Source: an uncultured Actinomyces sp.
GTDB lineage: Bacteria; Actinomycetota; Actinomycetes; Actinomycetales; Actinomycetaceae
Direction: 5' to 3'
Assembly: GCA_900541895.1 (NCBI GenBank)
Contig: UWSI01000030.1
Location: 1 to 18,410, forward strand
DNA: 18,410 bases
Shown here: in pieces, positions 1 to 7,491 of the stretch
Layout: every line of letters begins with the position of its first letter
How positions within the stretch are numbered: position 1 is the first letter of the stretch
Made by a program: the position numbers and the translations under genes
The notes under the pieces: generated by a model
Databases searched by the model: none
What the model saw: the letters and a program-made list of their open reading frames with translations, nothing else
Told to the model about the DNA's origin: nothing

Positions 1-75
1 GAGTTCAACTCTTGAGCCCCCACAGTTTTACGCATTCAGTTTCAGAATAACGCGCTCCCGCAAGGTTTTATCGCG

Positions 76-1605
76 CTATTCGTTCTCTTCTTCATGCGTC
101 TGAGAGCTCTCTGCGATTTCTTCGGCGACACGCGTCCCCACAGTATCGCCCGGCTCTGCACTTCCGGCAGTAACCAAACGTTCGCTTAGCTCTTCATCCA
201 CGGCATAGGTGTGTGCATCAACTGCATCCCCTGCAAGGAGCGGAAGATCTTCCCCATAGGAATGAGCGATCATCGCATCAAGGGTTCCGGGAGCACCTCC
301 GGGACGATCAATCTTCGTCGCCAATAATGGCTCAGGATCATGGCCATGCAGGTACAGGACCACGGAATTAATGAAGGCGATAACAGGAATGCAGAAGATT
401 GCACCGGTGATTCCGGCAACCATCGATCCCGCTGTCACACCGAGCAAAACAACCAAGGGGTGCAAGGACACTGCGTTGGACATGAGAAGAGGCTGCAGCA
501 GATTCCCTTCGACTTGCTGGACGACCAAAATAATCACCAGCATGATCAAACCAACGGTAAATCCTTGATCAACCACCGCGACAAGGACGGCAATAATTCC
601 TGAGAACAGCGAACCAAGAATCGGGATAAAAGACCCGAAGAAAACCAAAACGACAATCGGGATGACCAAGGGGACACCGAGGAAGTAGGCACCGATGCCG
701 ATACTCAAAGCATCAATCGCGGCAACCTGCATCTGACCAACCACGTAGCCACCCATCGAAGTCCAACCGCGGATTGCGGCCTCGTGAACGGGTTCGCGCG
801 CCCCCTTGGGAAGCAGACGAACGCACCAGACCCAGATCTCACGCCCGTCCTTGAGGAAGAAGAACAGGCAGAAGAGCGCAATCACCGAGCCGGTGGCCAA
901 TGAAATTGCAGAAGAGGTGGCGTTAAAGGCGCCGAAGACCAAAGTCTGGGCATGGGATTGAACCCAGGTGACAACCTCGGATTGGAGGTTTTGAAGATGG
1001 GAATCGATAGTTGAGGTATCAAGCCCCATAGGGTTGGTTCGCAGCCAAGTTAAAAGCGCGGATACGCCTTCATTCGCGCGCGTCAACAGCGATGGAACCT
1101 GGTTCAAAATCTGAGCGCCAGCCGTCGACAGTGCCGCCCCAACAACGAGCAATGTCGCAAGTAGGCCGCTGAGAGCGGCCAGAGCCTGCGGGAAATGCAG
1201 CTTTCGGTGTAGCCATGACACCAAAGGACTCAAGAAGACTGCCAAGAGCATGGCAACGGCGACGGGGACAACAATTCCATAGACAAAGGTCATCCCAAAT
1301 ACCAGCAGCCCAACAGCAGCAGCAACGATAATCGCCCGCCATGCAACCGCGGCACCCACGCGCAAAGACCAAGGAACAGCCTCGGCAGCATCACGAGGCG
1401 AAGCGTCGCCGGCAGCAGAAGCAGGGGCCTTCTCAGTGACCGAGGAGTGAACCGCGCGCCGCTGATCGCTTACGCGGCGTCGCAGCCCATCCAGGGATTT
1501 AAAAAGCGACGAGGCAAGGCCTGAGCTTCCCGCGCTTCCCTCGTTATGCTCCCGATCTGGTTGCTGGGAAGAACTGTGAGTACGCGGTGTTTCGTTCTCG
1601 CTCAT
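76..1605 (-). CDS. AI-2E/PerM family membrane transporter
   Basis: This 509-residue integral membrane protein belongs to the AI-2E exporter/PerM family, whose members have about eight membrane spans. The real substrate of most members is unknown. Residues 1-80 are polar and Ser/Ala/Gln-rich, probably cytoplasmic and disordered. Hydrophobic spans lie near 85-130, 140-165, 228-252 and 285-420. Family landmarks visible are FFFLKDG at 248-254, the FIPILGSLFSG stretch at 326-336, and QQVEGNLLQPLLM at 363-375. About 85 acidic residues follow the last span, a longer tail than in short family members. The ATG at 1603-1605 is preceded by AAGGCAAGG, a modest ribosome site. It lies 25 bases downstream of the FKBP stop, so the two genes are probably co-transcribed. 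Family assignment is firm; the substrate is not deducible. Whether anything belongs to this transcript in the last 75 bases (1-75) is not visible. Confidence 0.9.
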   Translation of the reverse strand: MSENETPRTHSSSQQPDREHNEGSAGSSGLASSLFKSLDGLRRRVSDQRRAVHSSVTEKAPASAAGDASPRDAAEAVPWSLRVGAAVAWRAIIVAAAVGLLVFGMTFVYGIVVPVAVAMLLAVFLSPLVSWLHRKLHFPQALAALSGLLATLLVVGAALSTAGAQILNQVPSLLTRANEGVSALLTWLRTNPMGLDTSTIDSHLQNLQSEVVTWVQSHAQTLVFGAFNATSSAISLATGSVIALFCLFFFLKDGREIWVWCVRLLPKGAREPVHEAAIRGWTSMGGYVVGQMQVAAIDALSIGIGAYFLGVPLVIPIVVLVFFGSFIPILGSLFSGIIAVLVAVVDQGFTVGLIMLVIILVVQQVEGNLLQPLLMSNAVSLHPLVVLLGVTAGSMVAGITGAIFCIPVIAFINSVVLYLHGHDPEPLLATKIDRPGGAPGTLDAMIAHSYGEDLPLLAGDAVDAHTYAVDEELSERLVTAGSAEPGDTVGTRVAEEIAESSQTHEEENE

Positions 1606-1630
1606 ACCTTGCCTTGTCTATCGTTCACAA

Positions 1631-2029
1631 TCAGGAGACACCGAGGATGTCGGTGACAAAGACTAGCGTATCGCCGCCGCGGATTCCCGCCTGGGGAACA
1701 CCACGGGAACCGTATCCATATTCGGAAGGAATCGACAGCAGAACGCGAGATCCGACGCGCTGTCCAATCAGCCCTTCATCCCATCCACGGATCACCATGC
1801 CGACGCCGATCTGGAAGCTCAGGGGCGCGCCGCGATCATAGGAATTATCGAAAACATTGCCATCCCATACCTGACCCAGGTAGTGGCAGTGGATCGTATC
1901 GCCGGGTTCAACAACCTGACCATCGCCCTCATGAAGAACCTCAACCAGCAGTTCATCGCTTGGGGTTGAGTCGGTAAATTCCAAAGTGGGCTTACGGCCA
2001 AATTCGCCGCTGACGTTCACGTTTTCCAT
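1631..2029 (-). CDS. FKBP-type peptidyl-prolyl cis-trans isomerase
   Basis: A single-domain FKBP of 132 residues that catalyses cis-trans isomerisation of Xaa-Pro bonds and so assists folding. The FKBP fold fills residues 25-131. Pocket residues typical of active FKBPs are visible: Tyr50 (HYLG), Phe60-Asp61 (FDNS), Val79-Ile80, Trp83 in IRGWDEGL, and Tyr104/Tyr106 in SEYGYGSRG. The end, GGDTLVFVTDIL, is also standard. No signal peptide or lipobox is present, so the protein is probably cytoplasmic. An in-frame ATG lies 7 codons further upstream, but the chosen ATG has a perfect AAGGAGG 4 bases before it, which settles the start. It precedes the AI-2E-family gene on the same strand with a 25-base gap. 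Confidence 0.93.
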   Translation of the reverse strand: MENVNVSGEFGRKPTLEFTDSTPSDELLVEVLHEGDGQVVEPGDTIHCHYLGQVWDGNVFDNSYDRGAPLSFQIGVGMVIRGWDEGLIGQRVGSRVLLSIPSEYGYGSRGVPQAGIRGGDTLVFVTDILGVS

Positions 2030-2033
2030 GGTT

Positions 2034-2040
2034 CCTCCTT
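2034..2040 (-). promoter_or_regulatory. Strong Shine-Dalgarno of the FKBP gene
   Basis: On the minus strand this reads AAGGAGG, a full match to the anti-Shine-Dalgarno, 4 bases before the ATG at 2027-2029. It decides the start of the FKBP gene against the in-frame ATG at 2050. Confidence 0.85.
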
Positions 2041-2232
2041 GGGGAATCACAGTGGGAAAAATGGTAACGCTCTAGTTAAACATTCCCAGAACCCAGGCGC
2101 GCGAGATAGGACACGCGTTCCCTAAATTGCACAAATGTTCCCAGCGATCAACCCGGATTCACTGGAGAGACAGGCATATTCAGACTCGTAGGACGCATTC
2201 GGTGAGCGGCGGAAAAATGTAGTGCGCATAGA

Positions 2233-2266
2233 AAAGGGGCCGCCTCTGCTCGAGAACGGCCCCTTT
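2233..2266 (-). terminator. Rho-independent terminator after the BI-1 gene
   Basis: Arms AAAGGGGCCG (2233-2242) and CGGCCCCTTT (2257-2266) form a perfect 10-bp stem with a 14-base loop. Read on the minus strand, the stem is followed by TTTTCTAT, a short U-tract. It starts 17 bases after the stop of the BI-1/YccA gene. It therefore separates that unit from the FKBP gene, which must have a promoter in 2041-2232; I see no convincing -35/-10 pair there. Confidence 0.85.
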
Positions 2267-2282
2267 CAAACGTCAAACAAGT

Positions 2283-3245
2283 TTATCGACGATTCAGAAT
2301 TGCCAGGATGCGCAGAATCTCCATGTACATCCAGACAACCGTCACCATAATGCCGAACGCGCAGTACCACGCGAACTTTGCGGGAGCGCCTCGTTCAACG
2401 CCCTGCTTCACGGTATCGAAATCGCTAATGAGGCTCATCGCCGCAAGGAAAACAGCAACCACTGAGACAACAATTCCCAGCGGAATACCCATGATGTACA
2501 TCGAATCAATTGGTGCCATCAAGCCAAAGGCAACCAGCACTGCATTCGCAATGCGGGTGATCAGCAAACCGAAGATGCCAATCAGCGTGAACTTCATGAG
2601 CTTGGGCGAGTTACGAACCTTACCGGAGGTAAAAAGTACCAGCGTCAGGCCGGTAACCACAACGGTTGCGATAAATGCCTGAGCGACGATACCCGGGTAT
2701 TCCATTTCCATAACCGCCGAAAGAGCACCCAAAGTCAGCCCTTCAGCAAAGGCATACGCAATCACCAGTGCGGGGCGAATGGTCTTGGAAAAACTATTGA
2801 CCATAGCCAGAATGAAGGCAACCACGCCGCCAATAACAGCTAGGCCAAGTCCCAGAAGCGGGCTTGTCAGCGTCAGAATCCATGCCGGAGCTGCGCCCAA
2901 AAGCAGGACCAGGAAAGTGATGCCCGTCTTGATCAGCGCATCATCGTAGGTCATGCGACCGCGGTCAACGGCATCTGCAGAGGGCGCCTGGTATGCGGCT
3001 TGCATATCGGCGTAGGCCGAAGGATCAACCGTCGGGGCTCCGCTTGGCGCACCGTACGGGTTCTGCGCGGAAGTTTGCGCCGAGGCCTGTTGCTGAGCAT
3101 AGGGGTAACGCTGCGGGTCCAGCACAGCGGTTCCAGAAGGCTGAGCATTCGTTGGTTGGTACCCGGGCATTGTCGGGTAACCAGCGGGAGTCGAATCAGC
3201 GCGCGACCAATCGCGCTCCATCTTTGAGAACACGGGGTTTGACAT
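2283..3245 (-). CDS. Bax inhibitor-1/YccA family membrane protein
   Basis: A 320-residue member of the BI-1/TMBIM (YccA) family of seven-span membrane proteins, some of which are pH-sensitive calcium leak channels. Residues 1-97 are a Pro/Gln/Ala/Tyr-rich, probably disordered cytoplasmic extension. Membrane spans then follow from about 108 to 316. Near the C-terminus the paired acids of the family are visible in LISDFD (Asp275, Asp277), followed by TVKQGVERGAP and a last span ending ILRILAILNRR. The open frame continues upstream through the tRNA gene, but the ATG at 3243-3245 has GGAAAGGAAAC just before it and is the natural start. The gene begins 36 bases after the tRNA-Leu and may be released from a ppx-tRNA transcript by tRNA 3' processing. 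A terminator follows it. Bacterial function is uncertain. Confidence 0.9.
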   Translation of the reverse strand: MSNPVFSKMERDWSRADSTPAGYPTMPGYQPTNAQPSGTAVLDPQRYPYAQQQASAQTSAQNPYGAPSGAPTVDPSAYADMQAAYQAPSADAVDRGRMTYDDALIKTGITFLVLLLGAAPAWILTLTSPLLGLGLAVIGGVVAFILAMVNSFSKTIRPALVIAYAFAEGLTLGALSAVMEMEYPGIVAQAFIATVVVTGLTLVLFTSGKVRNSPKLMKFTLIGIFGLLITRIANAVLVAFGLMAPIDSMYIMGIPLGIVVSVVAVFLAAMSLISDFDTVKQGVERGAPAKFAWYCAFGIMVTVVWMYMEILRILAILNRR

Positions 3246-3281
3246 GTCAGTTTCCTTTCCCTCGGTTCCTGTTTTAATGAG

Positions 3282-3355
3282 TACCCCCAGTCGGACTCGA
3301 ACCGACAACACACCGATTTTAAGTCGGTTGCCTCTGCCAATTGGGCTATGGGGGC
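3282..3355 (-). tRNA. tRNA-Leu, anticodon TAA
   Basis: A 74-base cloverleaf on the minus strand. The acceptor GCCCCCA pairs with TGGGGGT, with a G1-U72 wobble. The D arm has GCC/GGC, the 3-bp form usual in leucine tRNAs. The anticodon stem ACCGA/TCGGT encloses loop CTTAAAA (3317-3323), with anticodon TAA at 3319-3321 for codon UUA. The T arm is GTCGG-TTCGAGT-CCGAC. The discriminator is A, as leucyl-tRNA synthetase needs, and CCA is not encoded. The variable arm is only 5 bases (3307-3311), whereas bacterial leucine tRNAs usually carry a long one. The gene starts 8 bases after the ppx stop codon, so it has no room for its own promoter outside ppx. The call as a tRNA is firm; leucine identity follows from anticodon, D arm and discriminator. 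Confidence 0.93.
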
Positions 3356-3363
3356 ACAGCCCA

Positions 3364-4344
3364 CTATCGATGATTGAGCATCGAAAGTGCGATACCGTCA
3401 AGGATATCGTGTTCTGAGACCAACGCGCCCGCGATTTCGTGTCCGCTACTCTCACAGCGAAGAGTTACTCGATCCATGACACGCTTCCAAATGAGCGCTC
3501 CGCCTGCAATAACGTCAGCACGCCCCTCGGGCATAAAGCCCAGAGCTGCCTTCACAGCAAGAGGTTGCTCAAGCATAAAACGCACAGAGGAATCGGTGGC
3601 CTCGTGACTCAAGAAAGCACCGTCAATCTTCTCGGGCTGGTAGGAACTCAAACCCAAAGCGTGCGCAGCAATCGTCGTGATGGTGCCGGCGACACCAACT
3701 ACGGCGCGGACCGAGGAAAAATCAACGACCTCCTCGGCCTCGTCAAGGCGAGCATCAATCCACTTACTTGCCTGCGCCTGTACTCCGTCGGGAATCGGTT
3801 CGTCGCTCGCACAAGAAGCGAAGAACTTCTCCGTCACGCGAACTGAGCCCATATCTGCCGAATAAGCCTCGGTAACTCCCTTTCCCAGAGTTCCCACGAC
3901 CATTTCGGTCGAGCCTCCACCGATATCAACGACAAGTACCTTGCCGCGTTCTTGGCCGACGACGCCACTGGCTGCACCAGCAAAGGACAGCGCAGCTTCC
4001 TCGGTTCCGGGGACGACCTCGGGATAAACGCCCAGAATTTCCTTCACGGGTTCAATGAATTCATCGCGGTTTTGCGCATCACGCATTGCAGAGGTTGCGA
4101 CAAAACGAATCTCTTCGGCTTCCAGATTGTCAATCATTCGCTTGTACTCGCGCACTGCGGTCAGTGTCCGCTCGATCGCCTCGGGAGCCAGTCGTCCCGT
4201 ACGATCAACGCCCTGCCCGAGGCGCACAATGCGCATCTGACGCGTCAGATCGCTCAGCGCAATGGCATTACCTTTGAGCACGCCATCGGCCACTAGAAGT
4301 CGAATTGAGTTTGTTCCACAGTCAATTGCCGCTACCCGCGTCAT
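3364..4344 (-). CDS. ppx: Exopolyphosphatase, Ppx/GppA family
   Basis: A 326-residue enzyme of the ASKHA-fold Ppx/GppA family, which releases phosphate from polyphosphate chains and/or cleaves the 5'-phosphate of pppGpp. Visible motifs are the N-terminal phosphate loop AIDCGTNSIRLLVAD (6-20), ATSAMRDA (83-90), GTEEAALSFAG with the catalytic-type glutamates (113-123), the second phosphate loop VDIGGGSTEMVVG (139-151), and GVAGTITTIAAH (217-228). The length matches the short actinobacterial form (about 320 residues), which lacks the HD domain of long Ppx enzymes. The ATG is 30 bases downstream of the DUF501 stop and is preceded only by a weak GAAAGA. The order DUF501-ppx is typical of actinobacteria. 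Which of the two activities dominates cannot be read from the sequence. Confidence 0.93.
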   Translation of the reverse strand: MTRVAAIDCGTNSIRLLVADGVLKGNAIALSDLTRQMRIVRLGQGVDRTGRLAPEAIERTLTAVREYKRMIDNLEAEEIRFVATSAMRDAQNRDEFIEPVKEILGVYPEVVPGTEEAALSFAGAASGVVGQERGKVLVVDIGGGSTEMVVGTLGKGVTEAYSADMGSVRVTEKFFASCASDEPIPDGVQAQASKWIDARLDEAEEVVDFSSVRAVVGVAGTITTIAAHALGLSSYQPEKIDGAFLSHEATDSSVRFMLEQPLAVKAALGFMPEGRADVIAGGALIWKRVMDRVTLRCESSGHEIAGALVSEHDILDGIALSMLNHR

Positions 4345-4374
4345 GATCTCATTCTTTCTTAGTCGTATTGTCAG

Positions 4375-4896
4375 TCAGCAGGTGCAGGCGGCCGGGTCCC
4401 ACAGGCCGCGCTCGCGCATCATATCCAGCGCACGATCACCGATCGGATTCACGCCGCGACCGGCAGCCAAGGCGTGTCCAACCAAAGCGTGCAGGCATTT
4501 GACGCGGGTTGGCATTCCGCCAGCAGAAACCCCATGAATTTCAGGTACATCAAGTTTCAACTGCGCGCCCAATTCCTCGCGCGCTGCGATGTAGGCCTGA
4601 TGGGCGTGCTGATAGGCCACACGCAGTTCCTCGTCTTCGGCAAGGTCCTGGTTAAATTCCTCCATCACCTTGGTTGCTTCCAAGGTCGAGCACGCACGGA
4701 CAGCGCCGGGGCTGGTCAGGTAGAAAGTCGTGGGGAAAGGCGTCCCGTCTTCAAGACGAGGCGCGGTTGCCACAACCGTGGGTTTTCCACACGTGCATCG
4801 GGCTGCAATCCCAACAACACCGCGCGGAACACGTCCCAATTGTTCTTCAAGGACCTGAAGATCGGCGTCGCTCGCCGGCGTAATGGCGCTCATCAT
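4375..4896 (-). CDS. DUF501 domain protein
   Basis: A 173-residue protein of the DUF501 family, found beside ppx, the FtsB-like gene and eno in many actinobacteria; its function is unknown to me. The domain covers nearly the whole protein. Its features are RCTCGKPTVVATAPRLEDG at 33-51 (Cys34, Cys36), TPFPTTFYLTSPGAVRA at 52-68, RVKCLHALVGHALAAG at 131-146, and GVNPIGDRAL at 148-157. It ends with Cys-Thr-Cys. The spaced cysteines and histidines (Cys34, Cys36, Cys134, His136, His141, Cys171, Cys173) could bind a metal, which is inference. Two adjacent ATG codons (4896 and 4893) follow AAAGGTGAGG; either could be the start. A palindromic promoter candidate lies directly upstream. It forms a unit with ppx, 30 bases downstream. 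Confidence 0.88.
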   Translation of the reverse strand: MMSAITPASDADLQVLEEQLGRVPRGVVGIAARCTCGKPTVVATAPRLEDGTPFPTTFYLTSPGAVRACSTLEATKVMEEFNQDLAEDEELRVAYQHAHQAYIAAREELGAQLKLDVPEIHGVSAGGMPTRVKCLHALVGHALAAGRGVNPIGDRALDMMRERGLWDPAACTC

Positions 4897-4909
4897 TCCT
4901 CACCTTTCG

Positions 4910-4929
4910 AATAAACCCGGTTTATTTTA
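4910..4929 (-). promoter_or_regulatory. Candidate promoter with overlapping operator for DUF501-ppx
   Basis: On the minus strand a TAAAAT -10-like hexamer (4924-4929) overlaps a 17-base palindrome, AATAAACC, C, GGTTTATT (4910-4926 on the plus strand). The predicted transcript start would fall inside the palindrome, about 20 bases before the start codon. No good -35 hexamer is visible. The overlap suggests repressor binding or a locally folded leader, but this is inference. Confidence 0.4.
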
Positions 4930-5064
4930 CTCGATCGCGAGCACATGACGGCGCAAAGCCCAATGAAAAAAGACACGAAATAGGCCGCTACCTGCACAGT
5001 TCATGCGGGATGAAAATGCCCACAATGCGAGGCCGCACACTCAGCGTGAGCGCTGAAGAGGAAG

Positions 5065-5838
5065 TTAGTTTCCTGACCCCTGTGAGCTTGGAGTTTGCGA
5101 GGCGCCACTCCCCTGCTCCGTACCCGCCGTTTCGCTGGGCTGCGGAGCCTCACTGGGAGAGGTCGAAGAATTGCCCCCCGCAGTCTGAGCGGTTTGAATA
5201 TTGCCCGTTGGGTGATCTGCCTCTTCAACGGTGAGTGAAAGAACTTGGATCCACGGGCGAGCCGGTCCAGCTTCACGCGCAGCAGCAACCTGAGCCTGAT
5301 CCTGGTAGTCCTTGCCAGGATCGAGAACCGAATACTGAGTTTCTCCGGGTTTAACGTAGCCCAAACGCTCTCGTGCCTGAGAAGCAATGTATTGCGGATT
5401 CGACCAAAGTTGAAGTTGCTGACGTTTGGCTTCGTTATCTGCCTGCGTCTGCTGAACCTTGTTTTTGATGGCAGACAGCTCGCGTTCTTGGCTCCACAGC
5501 TGCATAAATGAGGGAACCAAAAGAAGGGCAAGCAGCGCACCCAAAAGAAGAAGGCCCAAGATCCTCAGAGAGATTTCGATTCCACCAAAGGACAGGGAGG
5601 CCGGACGCTGCGCTGTTGCCGCAGCAAAAGAACGCGTCCGGGCCGTTCTTTCCGCCTTCTTTCCGCCTTGCGGGCGAGGAGAACTCGCTGAAGTTGAGGC
5701 TTGTGAGCCCGCCGCAGAAGAACGCAGAGGATTTCGACTTCCTTGCCGAGGCCGACGCTGCGCATCGGGCTCAGAGACACTACGCCGCCTGCGGGCGCCT
5801 GGAACGACCGGTCGTCCCTTTCTCGGTTTCTGAGCCAT
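5065..5838 (-). CDS. Septum formation initiator (FtsB/DivIC) family protein
   Basis: A 257-residue bitopic membrane protein of the FtsB/DivIC family. Such proteins join the divisome with FtsL and FtsQ homologues and help activate septal peptidoglycan synthesis. Residues 1-85 are a very basic, Arg/Ser/Pro-rich cytoplasmic tail. One span lies at about 88-110 (LRILGLLLLGALLALLLVP). A coiled-coil stretch runs 115-145 and is followed by the family block NPQYIASQARERLGYVKPGE (147-166). The last 60 residues are low-complexity Ser/Thr/Gln/Gly, probably outside the cell. A longer frame opens from a GTG at 5949, but that codon lies inside the eno terminator stem, so the ATG at 5836-5838 is preferred although its ribosome site (AGGG, 2 bases before) is poor. 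It sits between eno and the DUF501 gene, as in other actinobacteria. Confidence 0.88.
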   Translation of the reverse strand: MAQKPRKGRPVVPGARRRRSVSEPDAQRRPRQGSRNPLRSSAAGSQASTSASSPRPQGGKKAERTARTRSFAAATAQRPASLSFGGIEISLRILGLLLLGALLALLLVPSFMQLWSQERELSAIKNKVQQTQADNEAKRQQLQLWSNPQYIASQARERLGYVKPGETQYSVLDPGKDYQDQAQVAAAREAGPARPWIQVLSLTVEEADHPTGNIQTAQTAGGNSSTSPSEAPQPSETAGTEQGSGASQTPSSQGSGN

Positions 5839-5919
5839 GTCCCTATGGTGCCTTACAACGGGCAGTCGGGTCGACTCTAAAACTCGCGTGGTAACAAATG
5901 AGGGGCGGATCGCAAAAAG

Positions 5920-5953
5920 AAGGGTGGGTGACGATTTCTCGTCACCCACCCTT
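5920..5953 (-). terminator. Rho-independent terminator of eno
   Basis: A perfect 15-bp stem: AAGGGTGGGTGACGA (5920-5934) pairs with its complement at 5939-5953. On the minus strand it has a GAAA tetraloop and is followed by TCTTTTTG. It starts 36 bases after the eno stop codon. Read on the plus strand it also ends in a short T-run, so it could work in both directions. Confidence 0.92.
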
Positions 5954-5988
5954 TTTCACGCTTCTAGGAGCGTGTCAGTGCGTTCTTC

Positions 5989-7269
5989 TCAGAAGGAAGC
6001 GCGGGGGAAGGAGGAACGACCCGCGTACACTGCTGCATCGTCGAGATCCTCTTCAATGCGCAGGAGCTGGTTGTACTTCGCCACGCGCTCGGAACGAGCG
6101 GGAGCACCGGTCTTGATCTGGCCGGAGTTGGTGGCAACTGCGAGGTCAGCAATGGTGGTGTCCTCGGTCTCGCCGGAACGGTGAGAGGTCATGGTGCGGT
6201 AACCATTGCGGTGTGCCTCTTCCACGGCGTCCAGGGTCTCGGTCAGCGAACCGATCTGGTTCACCTTGACCAGCAGGGCGTTTGCTGCGTGCAGCTCGAT
6301 GCCCTTGCGCAGACGCTCGGGGTTGGTGACGAAGAGGTCGTCGCCAACGAGCTGGACGCGGTTGCCAATTTCTGCGGTAAGAGCGGTCCATGCGTCCCAT
6401 TCGTCTTCCGACAACGGGTCTTCGATGGAGACCAGCGGGTAGTCACGGATGAGCTTCTCGTAGTAGGAGACCATGTAGTCGGTCGAACGGCCTTCGCCTT
6501 CGAACTGGTACAGGCCATCCTTGAAGAACTCAGAGGAAGCAACGTCCAGTGCGAGTGCAACATCGGTGCCGGGCTTGAAGCCGGCCTTCTCGATGGCCTC
6601 GATGATCAGGTCCAGCGCAGCGGCGTTGGAGGAGAGGTTCGGCGCGAAGCCACCCTCGTCGCCCAGGCCGGTGGACAGACCGCGTTCCTTGATGACTGCC
6701 TTGAGGGTGTGGTAGACCTCGGCGCCCCAGCGGAGGGCTTCACGGAAGGTCGGGGCACCCAGAGGAGCAATCATGAACTCCTGGATGTCAACGTTGGTGT
6801 CCGCGTGAGAACCACCGTTGAGGATGTTCATCATGGGAACGGGGAGGATGTGAGCGTTGGGGCCACCCAGGTAACGGTACAGGGGCAGGCCTGCGGACTC
6901 AGCTGCAGCCTTTGCAACAGCAAGGGAGACACCGAGAATTGCATTGGCGCCGAGCTTGCCCTTGTTCGGGGTGCCGTCCAGCTCGATCATGATCTCGTCG
7001 ATACGGCGCTGATCAGATGCGTCTTCGTCAATGATTTCAGGGGCGATGATCTCGTTCACAGCGTCAACGGCGTCTTGAACGCCCTTACCCTGGTAACGGC
7101 CCTTGTCGCCATCACGACGCTCAACGGCCTCGAATGCACCGGTGGATGCACCAGAGGGAACTGCTGCGCGCTCAAAGGTGCCGTCTTCAAGGACGACCTC
7201 AACCTCGACGGTGGGGTTACCGCGGGAATCAAGGATCTCGCGAGCTCCGATTGCTTCAATGCTTGCCAC
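5989..7269 (-). CDS. eno: Enolase (phosphopyruvate hydratase)
   Basis: Enolase, the glycolytic enzyme that interconverts 2-phosphoglycerate and phosphoenolpyruvate, full length at 426 residues. The N-terminus AREILDSRGNPTVEVEV (9-25) is canonical. The catalytic acid Glu205 is in GDEGGFAP. The Mg2+ ligands Asp242 (ALDVASSEF), Glu283 (SIEDPLSEDEW) and Asp310 (LVGDDLFVTN) are present, as are the catalytic base Lys335 (LLVKVNQIGS) and the substrate-binding SHRSGETEDTTIADLAVA (362-379). The start is GTG at 7267-7269, with GGAGA 6 bases upstream. The gene is flanked by hairpins on both sides (7429-7456 upstream, 5920-5953 downstream), so it is probably a monocistronic, strongly expressed unit. In 7270-7428 I see no gene. 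A weak TTGAGC/TAGACA promoter-like pair with a 17-base spacer is the best promoter candidate there. Confidence 0.98.
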   Translation of the reverse strand: MASIEAIGAREILDSRGNPTVEVEVVLEDGTFERAAVPSGASTGAFEAVERRDGDKGRYQGKGVQDAVDAVNEIIAPEIIDEDASDQRRIDEIMIELDGTPNKGKLGANAILGVSLAVAKAAAESAGLPLYRYLGGPNAHILPVPMMNILNGGSHADTNVDIQEFMIAPLGAPTFREALRWGAEVYHTLKAVIKERGLSTGLGDEGGFAPNLSSNAAALDLIIEAIEKAGFKPGTDVALALDVASSEFFKDGLYQFEGEGRSTDYMVSYYEKLIRDYPLVSIEDPLSEDEWDAWTALTAEIGNRVQLVGDDLFVTNPERLRKGIELHAANALLVKVNQIGSLTETLDAVEEAHRNGYRTMTSHRSGETEDTTIADLAVATNSGQIKTGAPARSERVAKYNQLLRIEEDLDDAAVYAGRSSFPRASF

Positions 7270-7428
7270 GTTAATTCTCCAATCGATTAACTACGTGACT
7301 ACTGTCGTGTCTAACGCTAGTACATTCGGCGCTCAAGCAGAACTGCTACACCCATGCACCACTGCATATTCATGACGGCATTCGTGCGTTATTTGGCGAA
7401 AATTAGACATAGGTCCCCATAAATGCCG

Positions 7429-7456
7429 TATCGCCCACCCTCTCGGGTGGGCGATA
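7429..7456 (-). terminator. Hairpin terminator after the lipoprotein gene
   Basis: A perfect 12-bp stem TATCGCCCACCC / GGGTGGGCGATA with a 4-base loop (GAGA on the minus strand), 35 bases after the lipoprotein stop. No clear U-tract follows on either strand. It is therefore a U-less intrinsic terminator or an RNA-end protecting hairpin. It separates the pth-mfd-lipoprotein unit from eno. Confidence 0.65.
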
Positions 7457-7491
7457 CATCACATTTAGACGATCGATCAGTCTTGGTCGAG

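Noticed and set aside
31..78. In-frame continuation after the TAG of the AI-2E-family gene (14 sense codons to the next stop)
   Set aside because: An open run of this length after a stop is expected by chance about half the time; nothing indicates read-through.
2041..2232. A promoter for the FKBP gene
   Set aside because: TACCAT and similar hexamers occur, but none has a matching -35 at acceptable spacing, so I did not list one.
3246..3455. N-terminal extension of the BI-1 gene up to 3455
   Set aside because: It would translate the tRNA gene and the end of ppx; the ATG at 3245 has a good ribosome site.
5839..5949. GTG start at 5949 for the FtsB-like protein
   Set aside because: The codon lies in the stem of the eno terminator and the extra 37 residues look untranslated.
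6181..7290. A 369-codon plus-strand open frame opposite eno
   Set aside because: Its product is a mirror of the biased enolase codons, shows no family motif, and lies wholly opposite a certain gene.
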